15,405 bases of DNA from a bacterium (GCA_027064085.1 JAMOQH010000057.1:1-15405); one strand, 5' to 3'. Shown: positions 1 to 7,411, numbered from the stretch's first letter. Numbers and translations: made by a program. The notes: generated by a model not told the origin, from the letters alone.

Positions 1-260
1 TATTCCAAATTAAAATTATTAATTATAATATTTTCTATTGCTTCAATAGTCATATCAAAATCTTTTGCAATTTCTTGTATTGAACTACCTTTTTTATAAA
101 AATTTAAAATACTTTTCTTTACTTTATTTTGAATTTCTTCTTCTCTTTCTAAAGCTCTTTCTCTTTCTAAAGCTCTTTCTTTTTCTTTTTGAGCTTTTTT
201 ACACCCAAACTCCTCTGCACTTTCAAGAGCACTTACCCTATCATGTAAAGAGGCTCTTCG
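1..260 (-). pseudogene. C-terminal remnant of an Rpn/PDDEXK-family transposase-like protein
   Basis: Reading the minus strand from 260 down to the window edge gives an open frame with no start and no nuclease core. An in-frame TAG at 261-263 cuts it off upstream. The peptide runs HDRVSALESAEEFG, then a charged ERALERE-type coiled coil, then a short helix-turn-helix-like tail (SIQEIAKDFDMTIEAIENII). This order (Ala/Glu-rich linker, charged coil, terminal HTH-like segment) matches the C-terminus of the complete Rpn-type gene at 12110-13204, so I read it as the tail of a related but distinct paralogue. The 5' catalytic part is absent from the sequence to the right. The final codon runs off the window, so the true end is unseen. 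The family assignment rests on resemblance of a low-complexity tail and is moderately secure. Confidence 0.6.
145..180 (-). repeat. 18-bp tandem repeat (2 copies) in the coiled-coil of the Rpn remnant
   Basis: Two perfect back-to-back copies of an 18-bp unit (plus strand ctttctaaagctctttct) lie at 145-162 and 163-180. On the minus strand they encode a repeated six-residue charged unit (ERALER-type). Because the unit is a multiple of three, copy-number change would alter coil length without changing frame. It parallels the 21-bp repeat in the intact gene at 12980-13042. Confidence 0.85.
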
Positions 261-282
261 CTAAGCCTTACTATATTAATGC

Positions 283-311
283 AAACTTGTTATTTTATAA
301 TTCACAAGTTT
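283..311. other. AT-rich inverted repeat, weak hairpin
   Basis: AAACTTGT at 283-290 and ACAAGTTT at 304-311 form a perfect 8-bp stem around a 13-base loop. On the plus strand it is followed by a short T-run. It could be a weak terminator reading left to right, but no plus-strand gene precedes it, so the role is unknown. The rest of the stretch from 261 to about 385 shows nothing recognisable. Confidence 0.35.
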
Positions 312-399
312 TTATTTGAAACCTATTAAGTATCAAAAAAAATTATTGATTTTTTTTTAAGTAAGTTATATACTGCTAAATATTTGAGGTAAGGTATTT

Positions 400-632
400 A
401 TGATAAAAGAAATATATACACAATTGTGCTTGCATAGCCAAATGAGTGGTATAAACACAATTGGGGTTGTACATTCGTTGTGTGGCATTCCCCACATCAG
501 AGCAACCGATTAATTTCTGATACTAACGAAATAATGGGGATAATAAGAGCTAATATGACAGAATTTATAAAATATAAACAATTAAATATCAGGGATATAA
601 CTTTACGTTATTCTCAATTTAAAAGAAGTTAA
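400..632 (+). pseudogene. Small gene, probably frameshifted (two overlapping frames)
   Basis: An ATG at 400 has a good ribosome site (AGG at 392-394, five bases upstream, within GAGGTAAGG). It opens 37 codons (MIKEIYTQLCLHSQ...) ending at TAA 511-513. A second frame is open from 438 to the TAA at 630-632 and looks more protein-like (for example EWYKHNWGCTFVVWHS, then NEIMGIIRANMTEFIKYK), but it has no well-placed start of its own. A single indel near 438-450 would join them into a protein of about 77 residues. The second frame's stop is one base before the ATG of the 634 gene (TAA-T-ATG), which suggests translational coupling. I do not recognise the family. Alternatively, only the 37-codon frame or neither is real. 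Confidence 0.4.
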
Positions 633-633
633 T

Positions 634-1407
634 ATGAACTGGTTATGCAGATATTTATTAGGTCTTCCCGCAAGGAAACAAGATATTAAGGAACTTAAAA
701 CAAATTTTCCTGAATTAATTGATTATCTTGAAAAATTAAGAGAACTTCATTATCCATTTATTATTCATCCAAGAAAATTTACTGAAAATGATTTTAAGAA
801 ATGGATTTTAGCGAGTGACGAATTAGAAAAAAATAATGATACTTCTCTAAATGAATGTCCTTTTAGCAACTGTCCATTAAAAAAACAACAAGATATAAGT
901 AATTCCCAAGAAAATGATTTACTAGAATTAATGACAATTGGTGGACATAAAAAAACACCAAAAGCATCTTTTTTTGATATGGTGAAAAAAGTTTATCAGG
1001 GAATTAATAATATAAAAAAAGTTATCTTAACCGACCCTTATCTAATCATTGATGTTAGTGCAGATGGAAATGAAGGCGGATTTAATAGTATAGTGGAGTA
1101 TTTAGAAATTATAATTGACAATGCCGAAAGCAATTTTGAGTTGCAGATTTCACCTACATTAAAGAATGATAAAAATATTAACAATTTTAAAAGGTTAATA
1201 AAGAATAAATTCACCAATGTTAGTTTTTCGTATTATAAATCAAAATATAATTTTCACGATAGATTGTTAATTACTATTGATAGTCAAAATAATTATAAAG
1301 GAATATTTGGACCATCTTTTAATGGATTAAATAGTAATTCAATAGTATTATATGGTGAGTTAGAAACAAAAAACACAATGGATAGATTAAAAAAATGGTT
1401 TGAATAA
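634..1407 (+). CDS. Hypothetical protein with PLD-like HDR motif, cassette-borne, candidate defence effector
   Basis: The gene encodes 257 residues with no signal peptide or membrane segment, so it is probably cytoplasmic. The N-terminal ~110 residues are charged and helical and contain a Cys pair region (ECPFSNCPLKK). The C-terminal half looks like a single phospholipase-D-type lobe. It has a hydrophobic strand with DPYLII near residue 136, then FHDRLLITID near 207-216 followed by a GPSFNGLNS segment. The H-x-R-(x)4-D spacing is a Lys-to-Arg variant of the HKD signature (HxKx4D); such HDR-Gly-Ser arrangements are known in PLD-like nuclease/effector proteins. The ribosome site is weak (AGAAG), and the start lies one base after the stop of the preceding frame, so coupled translation is likely. 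An attC-like inverted repeat follows 12-15 bases after the stop, as in an integron gene cassette. Function is inferred only; it could also be an inactive structural homologue. Confidence 0.65.
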   Translation: MNWLCRYLLGLPARKQDIKELKTNFPELIDYLEKLRELHYPFIIHPRKFTENDFKKWILASDELEKNNDTSLNECPFSNCPLKKQQDISNSQENDLLELMTIGGHKKTPKASFFDMVKKVYQGINNIKKVILTDPYLIIDVSADGNEGGFNSIVEYLEIIIDNAESNFELQISPTLKNDKNINNFKRLIKNKFTNVSFSYYKSKYNFHDRLLITIDSQNNYKGIFGPSFNGLNSNSIVLYGELETKNTMDRLKKWFE

Positions 1408-1420
1408 ATAACGACCACAC

Positions 1421-1548
1421 AACAACGGCTATAAGCAATGCGAGCGTAAGTGATAAAATTGAAAACAATAAATAAAAATAAACGATATAACGATTTGGAA
1501 ATGAAGTGCAATAAAAACCGAACTGCTCATAGCCAAGACCGTTGGAGC
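1421..1548 (+). other. Candidate attC-like recombination site (gene-cassette end)
   Basis: CAACGG at 1423-1428 is matched by CCGTTG at 1539-1544. Just inside, CTATAAGC (1429-1436) pairs with GCTCATAG (1525-1532) with one mismatch, leaving six unpaired bases (CCAAGA) on the right arm. An outer imperfect stem with extra-helical bases, a loop of about 90 bases, a terminal GTTGGAG close to the attC core GTTRRRY, and a position directly after a promoterless-looking gene are all integron attC traits. The core's last base departs from the consensus, and no second attC or integrase is visible, so this is a candidate. An alternative is an unrelated hairpin. Confidence 0.5.
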
Positions 1549-1629
1549 AATTGGTAAAAGAAATAAATTCACAAGTGTAAGGAGTGAATAATAAAACTAT
1601 AAATCTTGATTAAAATCAAATGTATCTAA

Positions 1630-1773
1630 CTATTTAACATCGTTTATAATTTGTTCTACTTCTTTAACAGATAATTTTAATGAAATGAATACTTGTTCTT
1701 TTGTTAAACCCATTTTTGATAAAATTAAAACAGCTTCTATTTTATCATTTAAAAGTTTTTCTTTGAAAAACAA
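1630..1773 (-). pseudogene. C-terminal remnant of a second Rpn-family protein
   Basis: On the minus strand a frame open from 1773 (in-frame TGA at 1774-1776) to a TAG at 1630-1632 encodes about 47 residues. They include KMGLTKEQVFISLKLS and VKEVEQII. By eye about two thirds of the last 33 residues match the tail of the intact Rpn gene at 12110-13204 (KMGLTKEQIANSLKLS, IKEIEKII). Only the HTH-like tail survives; there is no start codon with a ribosome site and no nuclease core. It is therefore a decayed copy of a close paralogue, much nearer to the intact gene than the remnant at 1-260 is. Confidence 0.75.
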
Positions 1774-1788
1774 TCAAATAAATACATC

Positions 1789-1815
1789 AAAATTTAAACG
1801 GAACGGTTAAATTTT
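1789..1815 (-). terminator. Hairpin downstream of the lipoprotein gene, possible terminator
   Basis: AAAATTTAA at 1789-1797 and TTAAATTTT at 1807-1815 form a perfect 9-bp stem around ACGGAACGG, in which an inner CG/CG pair can also form. It lies 42-68 bases past the lipoprotein stop on the minus strand and ends in a short U-run there. It is GC-poor, so termination would be weak. The stem is seen directly; the role is inferred. Confidence 0.35.
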
Positions 1816-1820
1816 CAGCG

Positions 1821-1839
1821 TAAAATAAAATTTATTTTA
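1821..1839. repeat. Perfect 9-bp palindrome (TAAAATAAA / TTTATTTTA)
   Basis: The two 9-base arms are separated by a single base and lie between the lipoprotein stop and the hairpin at 1789-1815. In DNA this AT-rich it may be chance, or it may be part of the same 3'-end structure. Confidence 0.3.
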
Positions 1840-1856
1840 GTTGTAGCTTACAAAAA

Positions 1857-4016
1857 CTATTGTTTATTTAATTCATAAGAAGTTAAACCATCCCAATCTT
1901 TTGGACTTGCAGGCAAAAAATCCCCCTCTTTTTTAATTTTATTCTTATGAGTTCCTTTTTTATTACCAGGATAATAAGGAGCAGAACTATTCCAATGCTC
2001 AGGAGCCCACATCATTCCAGTATTTAAATAAGTAGGATTCGTAGACTTTATAATACCTGTATCACATCTTTTTGATGCACAAAATGAAGGAGTATCATAA
2101 GTAGAAAAAATAGCCCACCTGTAATCAAAACCACCCTTACCTACATCATAACGTCCCTGTGATGAAAAATACTTAAAACCAATTATCTGAATATTACTAC
2201 TTGATGGATAAGTATCATATTCATTACCATCAGCATCAAGAAAAGCTAAGAATGTTGTTGCATGACCAGTACCATTTGTTCTGTTAAGACCAACAAAACC
2301 ACCTGGCTTTAAATCTTCAAAAGGCATTGTTTCTCCCATTCCAAAATTCTTCAAAGCATCAGGAGTTCCAGAAGAATAATCATGATTTACCCATATATGT
2401 CCCTTTATATGACTACTATTTTGTATAGTCCAACTGTTAAGAGGCAGATAATCATAAACAGAATAGTCGCCCGTTTCTTCAGCATAAAGTTGCATTGCTG
2501 TTAAAACAACCTCCATTTGTGCAGACACACACATTGTCCTTGCTCCACCTGAACGGGTAATTATCCCATAATGTCCTTCTTCGTTTATATCACTATCTCC
2601 ATATTCAATATCATGAGTTAAATTAGCACTTGCATAACCAAGTAACTTGTAATTTGCATATAAATAATCAACAGCCTCTAAAATATAATAATTAAAATAC
2701 AAGCTATCATTATTACTACCAATAGGATTAACAACAATACTCAAATTATATTGCCCTTCCATAACATCACTACCATCAACATAACTATCCATAACAAGAT
2801 AGTAATCACCTGGCTCAAGCCTAGAATAAACCGAATAATTTCCCCTTTCTATTAAAAAACTATTATCTGTTGTATTCAGTGAAGAAATTAAATGTACATC
2901 AATATCAGTACCATCTGGCTCTGGATTTTCTATACTTGCAATAAACCTTGCAGGTTCTGTTAATTTAAAATGGTAAATATATTCATGCCCACCCTCATTT
3001 AATTCGTTAGGAGGGTAACTATCAAAAAATGAACTTTGAGCATTTTTTGTATCTCTTAAATCACTGTAGTTAAATGGTAAACTTAATGTTCCAAGTTCTA
3101 TTGGTTCATCAATAGTACCTGCATAATCAGGAGTGAATTCAACTGTTAAATTATAATTACCAGCTAATACTTCATTGTCGGAATTAACATAGGTATCCAT
3201 TACTATATAATAAACGCCCTGATTTAAAGTTGCCTCTACTTGATAATGCCCTCTTGAAATTAACTTAAGCGGAGTTATCGATTTTAACAAATGAATATCA
3301 ATATCTGTATTTTCTGGTTCTGGAAAATCAATATATGCTTTTACCTTTGTTGTTTTATCTATTTTAAATATATAATAATATTCAGGTCCACCTTCATTTA
3401 AAGTATTTGGTGGATAGTTATTTATTAATGAATATTGTGAATTTTGGGTATTCTGCTGATTTGTATAAGTTTGTGAAGTATCTATTATAAATGGGTGAAT
3501 CTGACTACCATCTTGCTCTTCACAAGCATCACCAATACCATTACTATCAGTATCTGCTTGTGTTGGATTAGCGATATCCTTACAATTATCAATATCATCA
3601 CTGACACCATCACTATCATTATCATTTTGGGTATCAATAGGTTTACATTCACCATTAACTTCATAATATCCCGCATCACATTTTAACTTACACTCTCCAT
3701 TAATATATTCATATCCAGCATCACATTTTAGAACACATTCACCTGAAATTTTCTCATAATTGTTATTACAATACCATAAGCAATCATATACATCAGGGAC
3801 ATATTTTTCTCCATTATATATTTGCTCTATTTTACCATCTTTATTTATATCTTCCCAGTGACTATTATTAGGTTTTTGATTTGGACAATTTATTATTTTT
3901 TTATCTCCCTTACAAATAGAATCATTGCAATCTTTAGAGGTTTTATTTTGTTCTGTACTACACGAAATAATAAAAATTGAGAATAATAAAAATATTATTT
4001 TTTTACGATAAAGCAT
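1857..4016 (-). CDS. Modular surface/periplasmic lipoprotein with EGF-like, TSP3 and two PPC-like domains and a C-terminal Cys-His hydrolase-like domain
   Basis: The protein has 719 residues. A lipoprotein signal peptide ends in the lipobox IIS-C19. Residues 30-125 are Cys-rich with repeated GYEYINGECKLKCDAG-type units. Residues 130-168 are a thrombospondin type-3 Ca-binding repeat (DNDSDGVSDDIDNC ... DTDSNGIGDAC). Two homologous beta-sandwich repeats follow (about 185-297 and 307-430), each with YPPN-LNEGG, TDID-HL and Y-(I/L)-VMD-YV signatures, resembling bacterial pre-peptidase C-terminal (PPC) domains. The last ~290 residues contain TMC496VSAQ and GTGH585ATTFLAFLD, the spacing expected of a papain/NlpC-like Cys-His pair, so a peptidase or amidase role is inferred. 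The start has a clear ribosome site (GGAG seven bases upstream) and lies inside the 3' end of the kinase gene (14-bp overlap), so the two are co-transcribed and translationally coupled. The C-terminal domain family is not recognised with certainty. Confidence 0.85.
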   Translation of the reverse strand: MLYRKKIIFLLFSIFIISCSTEQNKTSKDCNDSICKGDKKIINCPNQKPNNSHWEDINKDGKIEQIYNGEKYVPDVYDCLWYCNNNYEKISGECVLKCDAGYEYINGECKLKCDAGYYEVNGECKPIDTQNDNDSDGVSDDIDNCKDIANPTQADTDSNGIGDACEEQDGSQIHPFIIDTSQTYTNQQNTQNSQYSLINNYPPNTLNEGGPEYYYIFKIDKTTKVKAYIDFPEPENTDIDIHLLKSITPLKLISRGHYQVEATLNQGVYYIVMDTYVNSDNEVLAGNYNLTVEFTPDYAGTIDEPIELGTLSLPFNYSDLRDTKNAQSSFFDSYPPNELNEGGHEYIYHFKLTEPARFIASIENPEPDGTDIDVHLISSLNTTDNSFLIERGNYSVYSRLEPGDYYLVMDSYVDGSDVMEGQYNLSIVVNPIGSNNDSLYFNYYILEAVDYLYANYKLLGYASANLTHDIEYGDSDINEEGHYGIITRSGGARTMCVSAQMEVVLTAMQLYAEETGDYSVYDYLPLNSWTIQNSSHIKGHIWVNHDYSSGTPDALKNFGMGETMPFEDLKPGGFVGLNRTNGTGHATTFLAFLDADGNEYDTYPSSSNIQIIGFKYFSSQGRYDVGKGGFDYRWAIFSTYDTPSFCASKRCDTGIIKSTNPTYLNTGMMWAPEHWNSSAPYYPGNKKGTHKNKIKKEGDFLPASPKDWDGLTSYELNKQ

Positions 4017-5514
4017 CTTTATCTCCTAAAACCGGTAAAGTAAAAGTAATGGTTAAACCCTTTTTATCATCATTATTTTTTGCCCATATATTACCATTAT
4101 GTTTACTGATTATTTCTTTACAAATGGATAAACCTAAACCCTTTTCTGTTATTTTATTTTGAGAATTAGTACAAGTATAAAATCTTGTAAACATTCTATC
4201 TAATTCATATTCTTCAACACCAACACCATCATCAATTACATTAAATATAACATTATCATCATCACTCAAAATCTCTATTAAAATATTTGGATTATAATTA
4301 GAATGCTTTATAGAATTATTGATTAATTCAATAAGCACCATTTTAATATTCATTGAATCGCAATATATATATCTAATTGGAGTCACAATATTAGTTTCAA
4401 CATTAATATCATATTTATTTCTTATTTCTAAAATTAAGGAGTTTAGTAAACTTATTATGTCTGTTTTGTAAAACTTAAATTTTATACCATTTAAATCCAA
4501 TTTTGCTAAAAACAACATATTTTTAACTAGTAAATTTAGTGATTCTCCACTTGTTTTTATATTTTTAAGTATTTTTTTTATATCATTATTGTTTAATTTT
4601 CTTTCAATTATTGACGCACTGTTTAATATTATATTTAGAGGAGTAAAAAACTCATGAGAAATATTAGACAGAAACTCTGATTTTGCCATATTCGCATTTT
4701 CAGCTTCTTTTTTGGCAGCACTAAGTTCTATAGTTCGGCTTTCAACTTCTTTTTTGAGTTCTTTATTATATTTTTTTAAACTTTCTTTAGCTTCTACCTG
4801 AGATGTAATATCTTGGATAATTCCTAATGATTTTATAGGAAAACCATCTTTATCATATTTTATAATCTTTCCTGTTGAATTAACCCAGATAAACTTATCT
4901 TTATTTACATGTATTCTATAAATGTTAACAAGTAATGCATTGGACTTACTTTTAATTATTTCGTTAAGTTCTGTTTGAATTCGTTTCCAATCCTCCGGAT
5001 AAACTATTTCTTTCCACTTTTTTAACGGAATAACATTAGTATTTAAATTCAACATCTTTTTAAGAGTATTGCTTATATTAAAAATTTTTAATTCTCTATT
5101 ATATTCCCAAACCCCAACCCCAATAGACTTAAAGGCCTCATAATATATAAATTGAGTCTCTAATATCCTTTGCTCTAAAAGATGCCTTTCTGTAATATCT
5201 TCTTGATATAATGAATATCCTTCTAGCCTTCCAACTGAATCGAAATTTGGCTTAATTGTATTTTTATACCACTTTTTAAAAGGCTCTTCTTTAAAACTTA
5301 TGTATTCACAACTACTTTTACTTGTTTTTGCATATTCAAATTGCTTTTTGAATATATTTATGTTTTCTTTATCTAGTATATCAAAAATAATTAGCTCATT
5401 ATATTCTTTACCTAAATTAGAAATCTTTATATAGTGATTTTTATCAGCATAAATTAACTTACCGGGTAAAACTTCTAAAAAATTATTAAACATTATAAAA
5501 TCCAACAATAACAT
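4003..5514 (-). CDS. Cytoplasmic PAS-domain sensor histidine kinase
   Basis: The frame encodes 503 residues without membrane segments. Two PAS/PAC units (about 8-112 and 118-240, each ending in a QDIT/EDIT motif) lead into a coiled coil (238-280). A HisKA dimerisation domain follows with H-box SHEFFTPLN (H287); the usual L-R is replaced by F-F. The HATPase part has N-box IELINNSIKHS (N400), G1 DDGVGV (D428), F-box FTRFY and G2 EKGLGLSI. All key residues are present, so it should be an active kinase sensing an internal signal. No response regulator is adjacent; its partner gene encodes the lipoprotein it overlaps. The first ATG (5512-5514) coincides with the predicted transcription start and has no SD. 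The ATG at 5491-5493 (MFNNFLEV), with GGA seven bases upstream, may be the true start. Confidence 0.93.
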   Translation of the reverse strand: MLLLDFIMFNNFLEVLPGKLIYADKNHYIKISNLGKEYNELIIFDILDKENINIFKKQFEYAKTSKSSCEYISFKEEPFKKWYKNTIKPNFDSVGRLEGYSLYQEDITERHLLEQRILETQFIYYEAFKSIGVGVWEYNRELKIFNISNTLKKMLNLNTNVIPLKKWKEIVYPEDWKRIQTELNEIIKSKSNALLVNIYRIHVNKDKFIWVNSTGKIIKYDKDGFPIKSLGIIQDITSQVEAKESLKKYNKELKKEVESRTIELSAAKKEAENANMAKSEFLSNISHEFFTPLNIILNSASIIERKLNNNDIKKILKNIKTSGESLNLLVKNMLFLAKLDLNGIKFKFYKTDIISLLNSLILEIRNKYDINVETNIVTPIRYIYCDSMNIKMVLIELINNSIKHSNYNPNILIEILSDDDNVIFNVIDDGVGVEEYELDRMFTRFYTCTNSQNKITEKGLGLSICKEIISKHNGNIWAKNNDDKKGLTITFTLPVLGDKDALS

Positions 5515-5518
5515 TGTA

Positions 5519-5547
5519 ATTCTATATTAAAATTATAAATTTTTCAA
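5519..5547 (-). promoter_or_regulatory. Predicted sigma70-type promoter for the kinase-lipoprotein operon
   Basis: On the minus strand TTGAAA (5542-5547) and TAGAAT (5519-5524) are separated by exactly 17 bases. Transcription would begin near 5512, which makes the 5514 ATG leaderless and favours the internal ATG at 5491-5493. The surroundings are AT-rich, so chance matches are possible. Confidence 0.5.
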
Positions 5548-5595
5548 TAAAATAGAATAAAAAAACAGATATTTTACATTTACGACAAAAAATTA

Positions 5596-5624
5596 TTGAC
5601 ATTATGCTAAGTTACACTTATTTT
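5596..5624 (+). promoter_or_regulatory. Predicted sigma70-type promoter for the site-2 protease gene
   Basis: A perfect TTGACA (5596-5601), a 17-base spacer and TATTTT (5619-5624) are followed by a strong ribosome site AGGAGGT (5637-5643) just before the ATG at 5646. The intergenic space of 131 bases thus carries divergent promoters. Confidence 0.65.
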
Positions 5625-5645
5625 ATATATTAACATAGGAGGTGT

Positions 5646-7247
5646 ATGCAAGCACTAGCTTTTATTTTAATTATAACAATTTTAATATTTATACATGAAT
5701 TCGGACACTTTATATTTGCAAAATTATTTGGAGTTAAAGTTGTAAAATTTTCAGTTGGTATGGGACCTGAAGTATTAAAATATCAGGGAAAAGAAACTAA
5801 ATATGTAATATCAATAATACCTATTGGAGGCTTTGTTTCCATGTTAGGACATGACCCTTCAATAGAAATAACAGAAGCTGATAAGGGTCGTTCTTTATCA
5901 GATAAAAAAAACTGGCAAAGATTTTTAATTATGGTTGCTGGTCCTGGTTTTAATTTATTATTTCCTTTTTTATTATATTTTATATATGCAGTATTCTCAA
6001 CGAAACACCTTTCAGCACAAGTTGGTCAGGCAGGCATTAATAGCCCTGCATATAAAGCTAACTTAATCTCAGGAGATATAATTACCTCCATAGATAAAAA
6101 ACCTGTTAGATATTGGAGCGATATATCGAGGATTGTAACACCAAATCCTGGTAAAAAAATGAAAGTTAAATATTTAAGAAACAGTAAAATATATGAAACT
6201 TATATCACAGCAACAAAAGAAAAAAATACAGATAAAATAAAAACGAGTGAATATGTTGGTAAAATTGGAATCACACCTTATTTAGATGCTCCTATTGTAT
6301 TTATTGAAAACGACCAAAATACTAAGCTCAAAAATTTTGATTTAATATTAAAAATCAATAAAAAAACAATAAAAGAAACAAGGGAATTAAATCAATTTAA
6401 AAACTTAGAAACAGTCAACATAGAAGTTCTTAGACCTAAACCATTAAATTCAAATATTTTTGATTTTTTTACACTTGAAAAAGTTATACTGACCAATGTC
6501 TCAACAACTTTTATAAATAATTTATTAAATCCAGAAATGGCAATTTGGTGGGTTCATCCTAGCTCTGTTGCATATAAAGCAGGATTTAAAAAAGGTGATT
6601 ATATACTTTCTGTTAATAATAAAACATTTAAATATTGGACATTTTTACAACATTACTTAACAAGACAAAAAGATACTAAAGAACTTATATTTAAAATACT
6701 AAGAAATGGTAAAAAAATTGAAATAAAAACTAAACAAAAACTGGTAAAAGGAGAAAGAGTTACCCAATCTTCATATTATGAATTAGGAATATCCACTTAT
6801 TTTATAAAAGAAGCCAATCAGATTATTCCTTATATTGAAAGTAAAACTCCTATCAGTGATGCTTTTAGCGAAATGATATACCAAACAACAACAATGACAT
6901 CATTAGTTTTTAAAGCCGTCATAGCTCTTGTTACAGGAAATATTTCATTTAATCACTTGGGCGGTCCTATAATGATGTATGAAGCATCTGGAATCGCATT
7001 ATCTTATGGCTGGTTATCTTTACTGAAATTAATGGCAATATTAAGTATAAATTTAGGTTTATTAAATTTACTCCCAATTCCTATGCTTGATGGAGGTCAT
7101 ATCTTGTTTATTATTGTTGAATCAATAAGGCGGAAACCTGTGAATCAAAAATTTAAAGAAGTAGTTAGTTTTGTCGGAATAATGATTTTAGTTACAGTAA
7201 TGATTCTAGTTTTCAAAAATGATATTGAGAATTTTATTTTCAAATAA
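5646..7247 (+). CDS. rseP: RIP metalloprotease, RseP-type site-2 protease
   Basis: This is a 533-residue inner-membrane zinc protease that cleaves substrates within the membrane; in E. coli it releases sigma-E from RseA. Helix 1 carries the zinc motif HEFGH (residues 17-21). GMGPE and IPIGGFVSMLGHD follow at 38-70, and the C-terminal helix carries the third zinc-ligand motif NLLPIPMLDGGH (474-485), with the conserved GGPIMMYEA loop at 439-447. Between them lie a PDZ domain (about 122-190), a degenerate PDZ-like stretch (about 205-265) and another PDZ (about 300-365). The usual family has one or two PDZ domains and about 420-450 residues, so this protein is long. It starts with AGGAGGT at ideal distance. 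Its neighbours are not the usual dxr, cdsA or bamA genes, and no anti-sigma substrate is visible nearby. Confidence 0.95.
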   Translation: MQALAFILIITILIFIHEFGHFIFAKLFGVKVVKFSVGMGPEVLKYQGKETKYVISIIPIGGFVSMLGHDPSIEITEADKGRSLSDKKNWQRFLIMVAGPGFNLLFPFLLYFIYAVFSTKHLSAQVGQAGINSPAYKANLISGDIITSIDKKPVRYWSDISRIVTPNPGKKMKVKYLRNSKIYETYITATKEKNTDKIKTSEYVGKIGITPYLDAPIVFIENDQNTKLKNFDLILKINKKTIKETRELNQFKNLETVNIEVLRPKPLNSNIFDFFTLEKVILTNVSTTFINNLLNPEMAIWWVHPSSVAYKAGFKKGDYILSVNNKTFKYWTFLQHYLTRQKDTKELIFKILRNGKKIEIKTKQKLVKGERVTQSSYYELGISTYFIKEANQIIPYIESKTPISDAFSEMIYQTTTMTSLVFKAVIALVTGNISFNHLGGPIMMYEASGIALSYGWLSLLKLMAILSINLGLLNLLPIPMLDGGHILFIIVESIRRKPVNQKFKEVVSFVGIMILVTVMILVFKNDIENFIFK

Positions 7248-7411
7248 TTATAATTTTATTCTTTTTTGGTATTTTTATTGGTTATTTATCTAAAACACGA
7301 CTTAATGTATCAGTACTAGCATTTCTTTAATTAAGAATCAAATTTTAGTTAAGCAAATTAATAAAAATCAAAAATACACCGATATTATTATATAGTAATA
7401 GATGAGGTCTC

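Noticed and set aside
65-319. Plus-strand open frame rich in Leu and Phe
   Set aside because: It is the antisense of the Rpn remnant's charged coil (Glu/Lys codons read backwards as Phe/Leu) and has no ribosome site.
425-445. A second attC relic (catagccaa at 434-442, also seen at 1528-1536)
   Set aside because: Only nine bases match and no pairing partner arm or core GTT site is found nearby.
3485-3686. Small open frames on both strands across the TSP3 repeat region
   Set aside because: These are by-products of the repetitive Asp/Asn codons of the lipoprotein; none has its own ribosome site or sensible composition.
7368-7396. Promoter upstream of the second kinase (TATAGT at 7391-7396)
   Set aside because: There is no acceptable -35 at the right distance, and the predicted start would fall on the ribosome site; in DNA this AT-rich the match is not meaningful.
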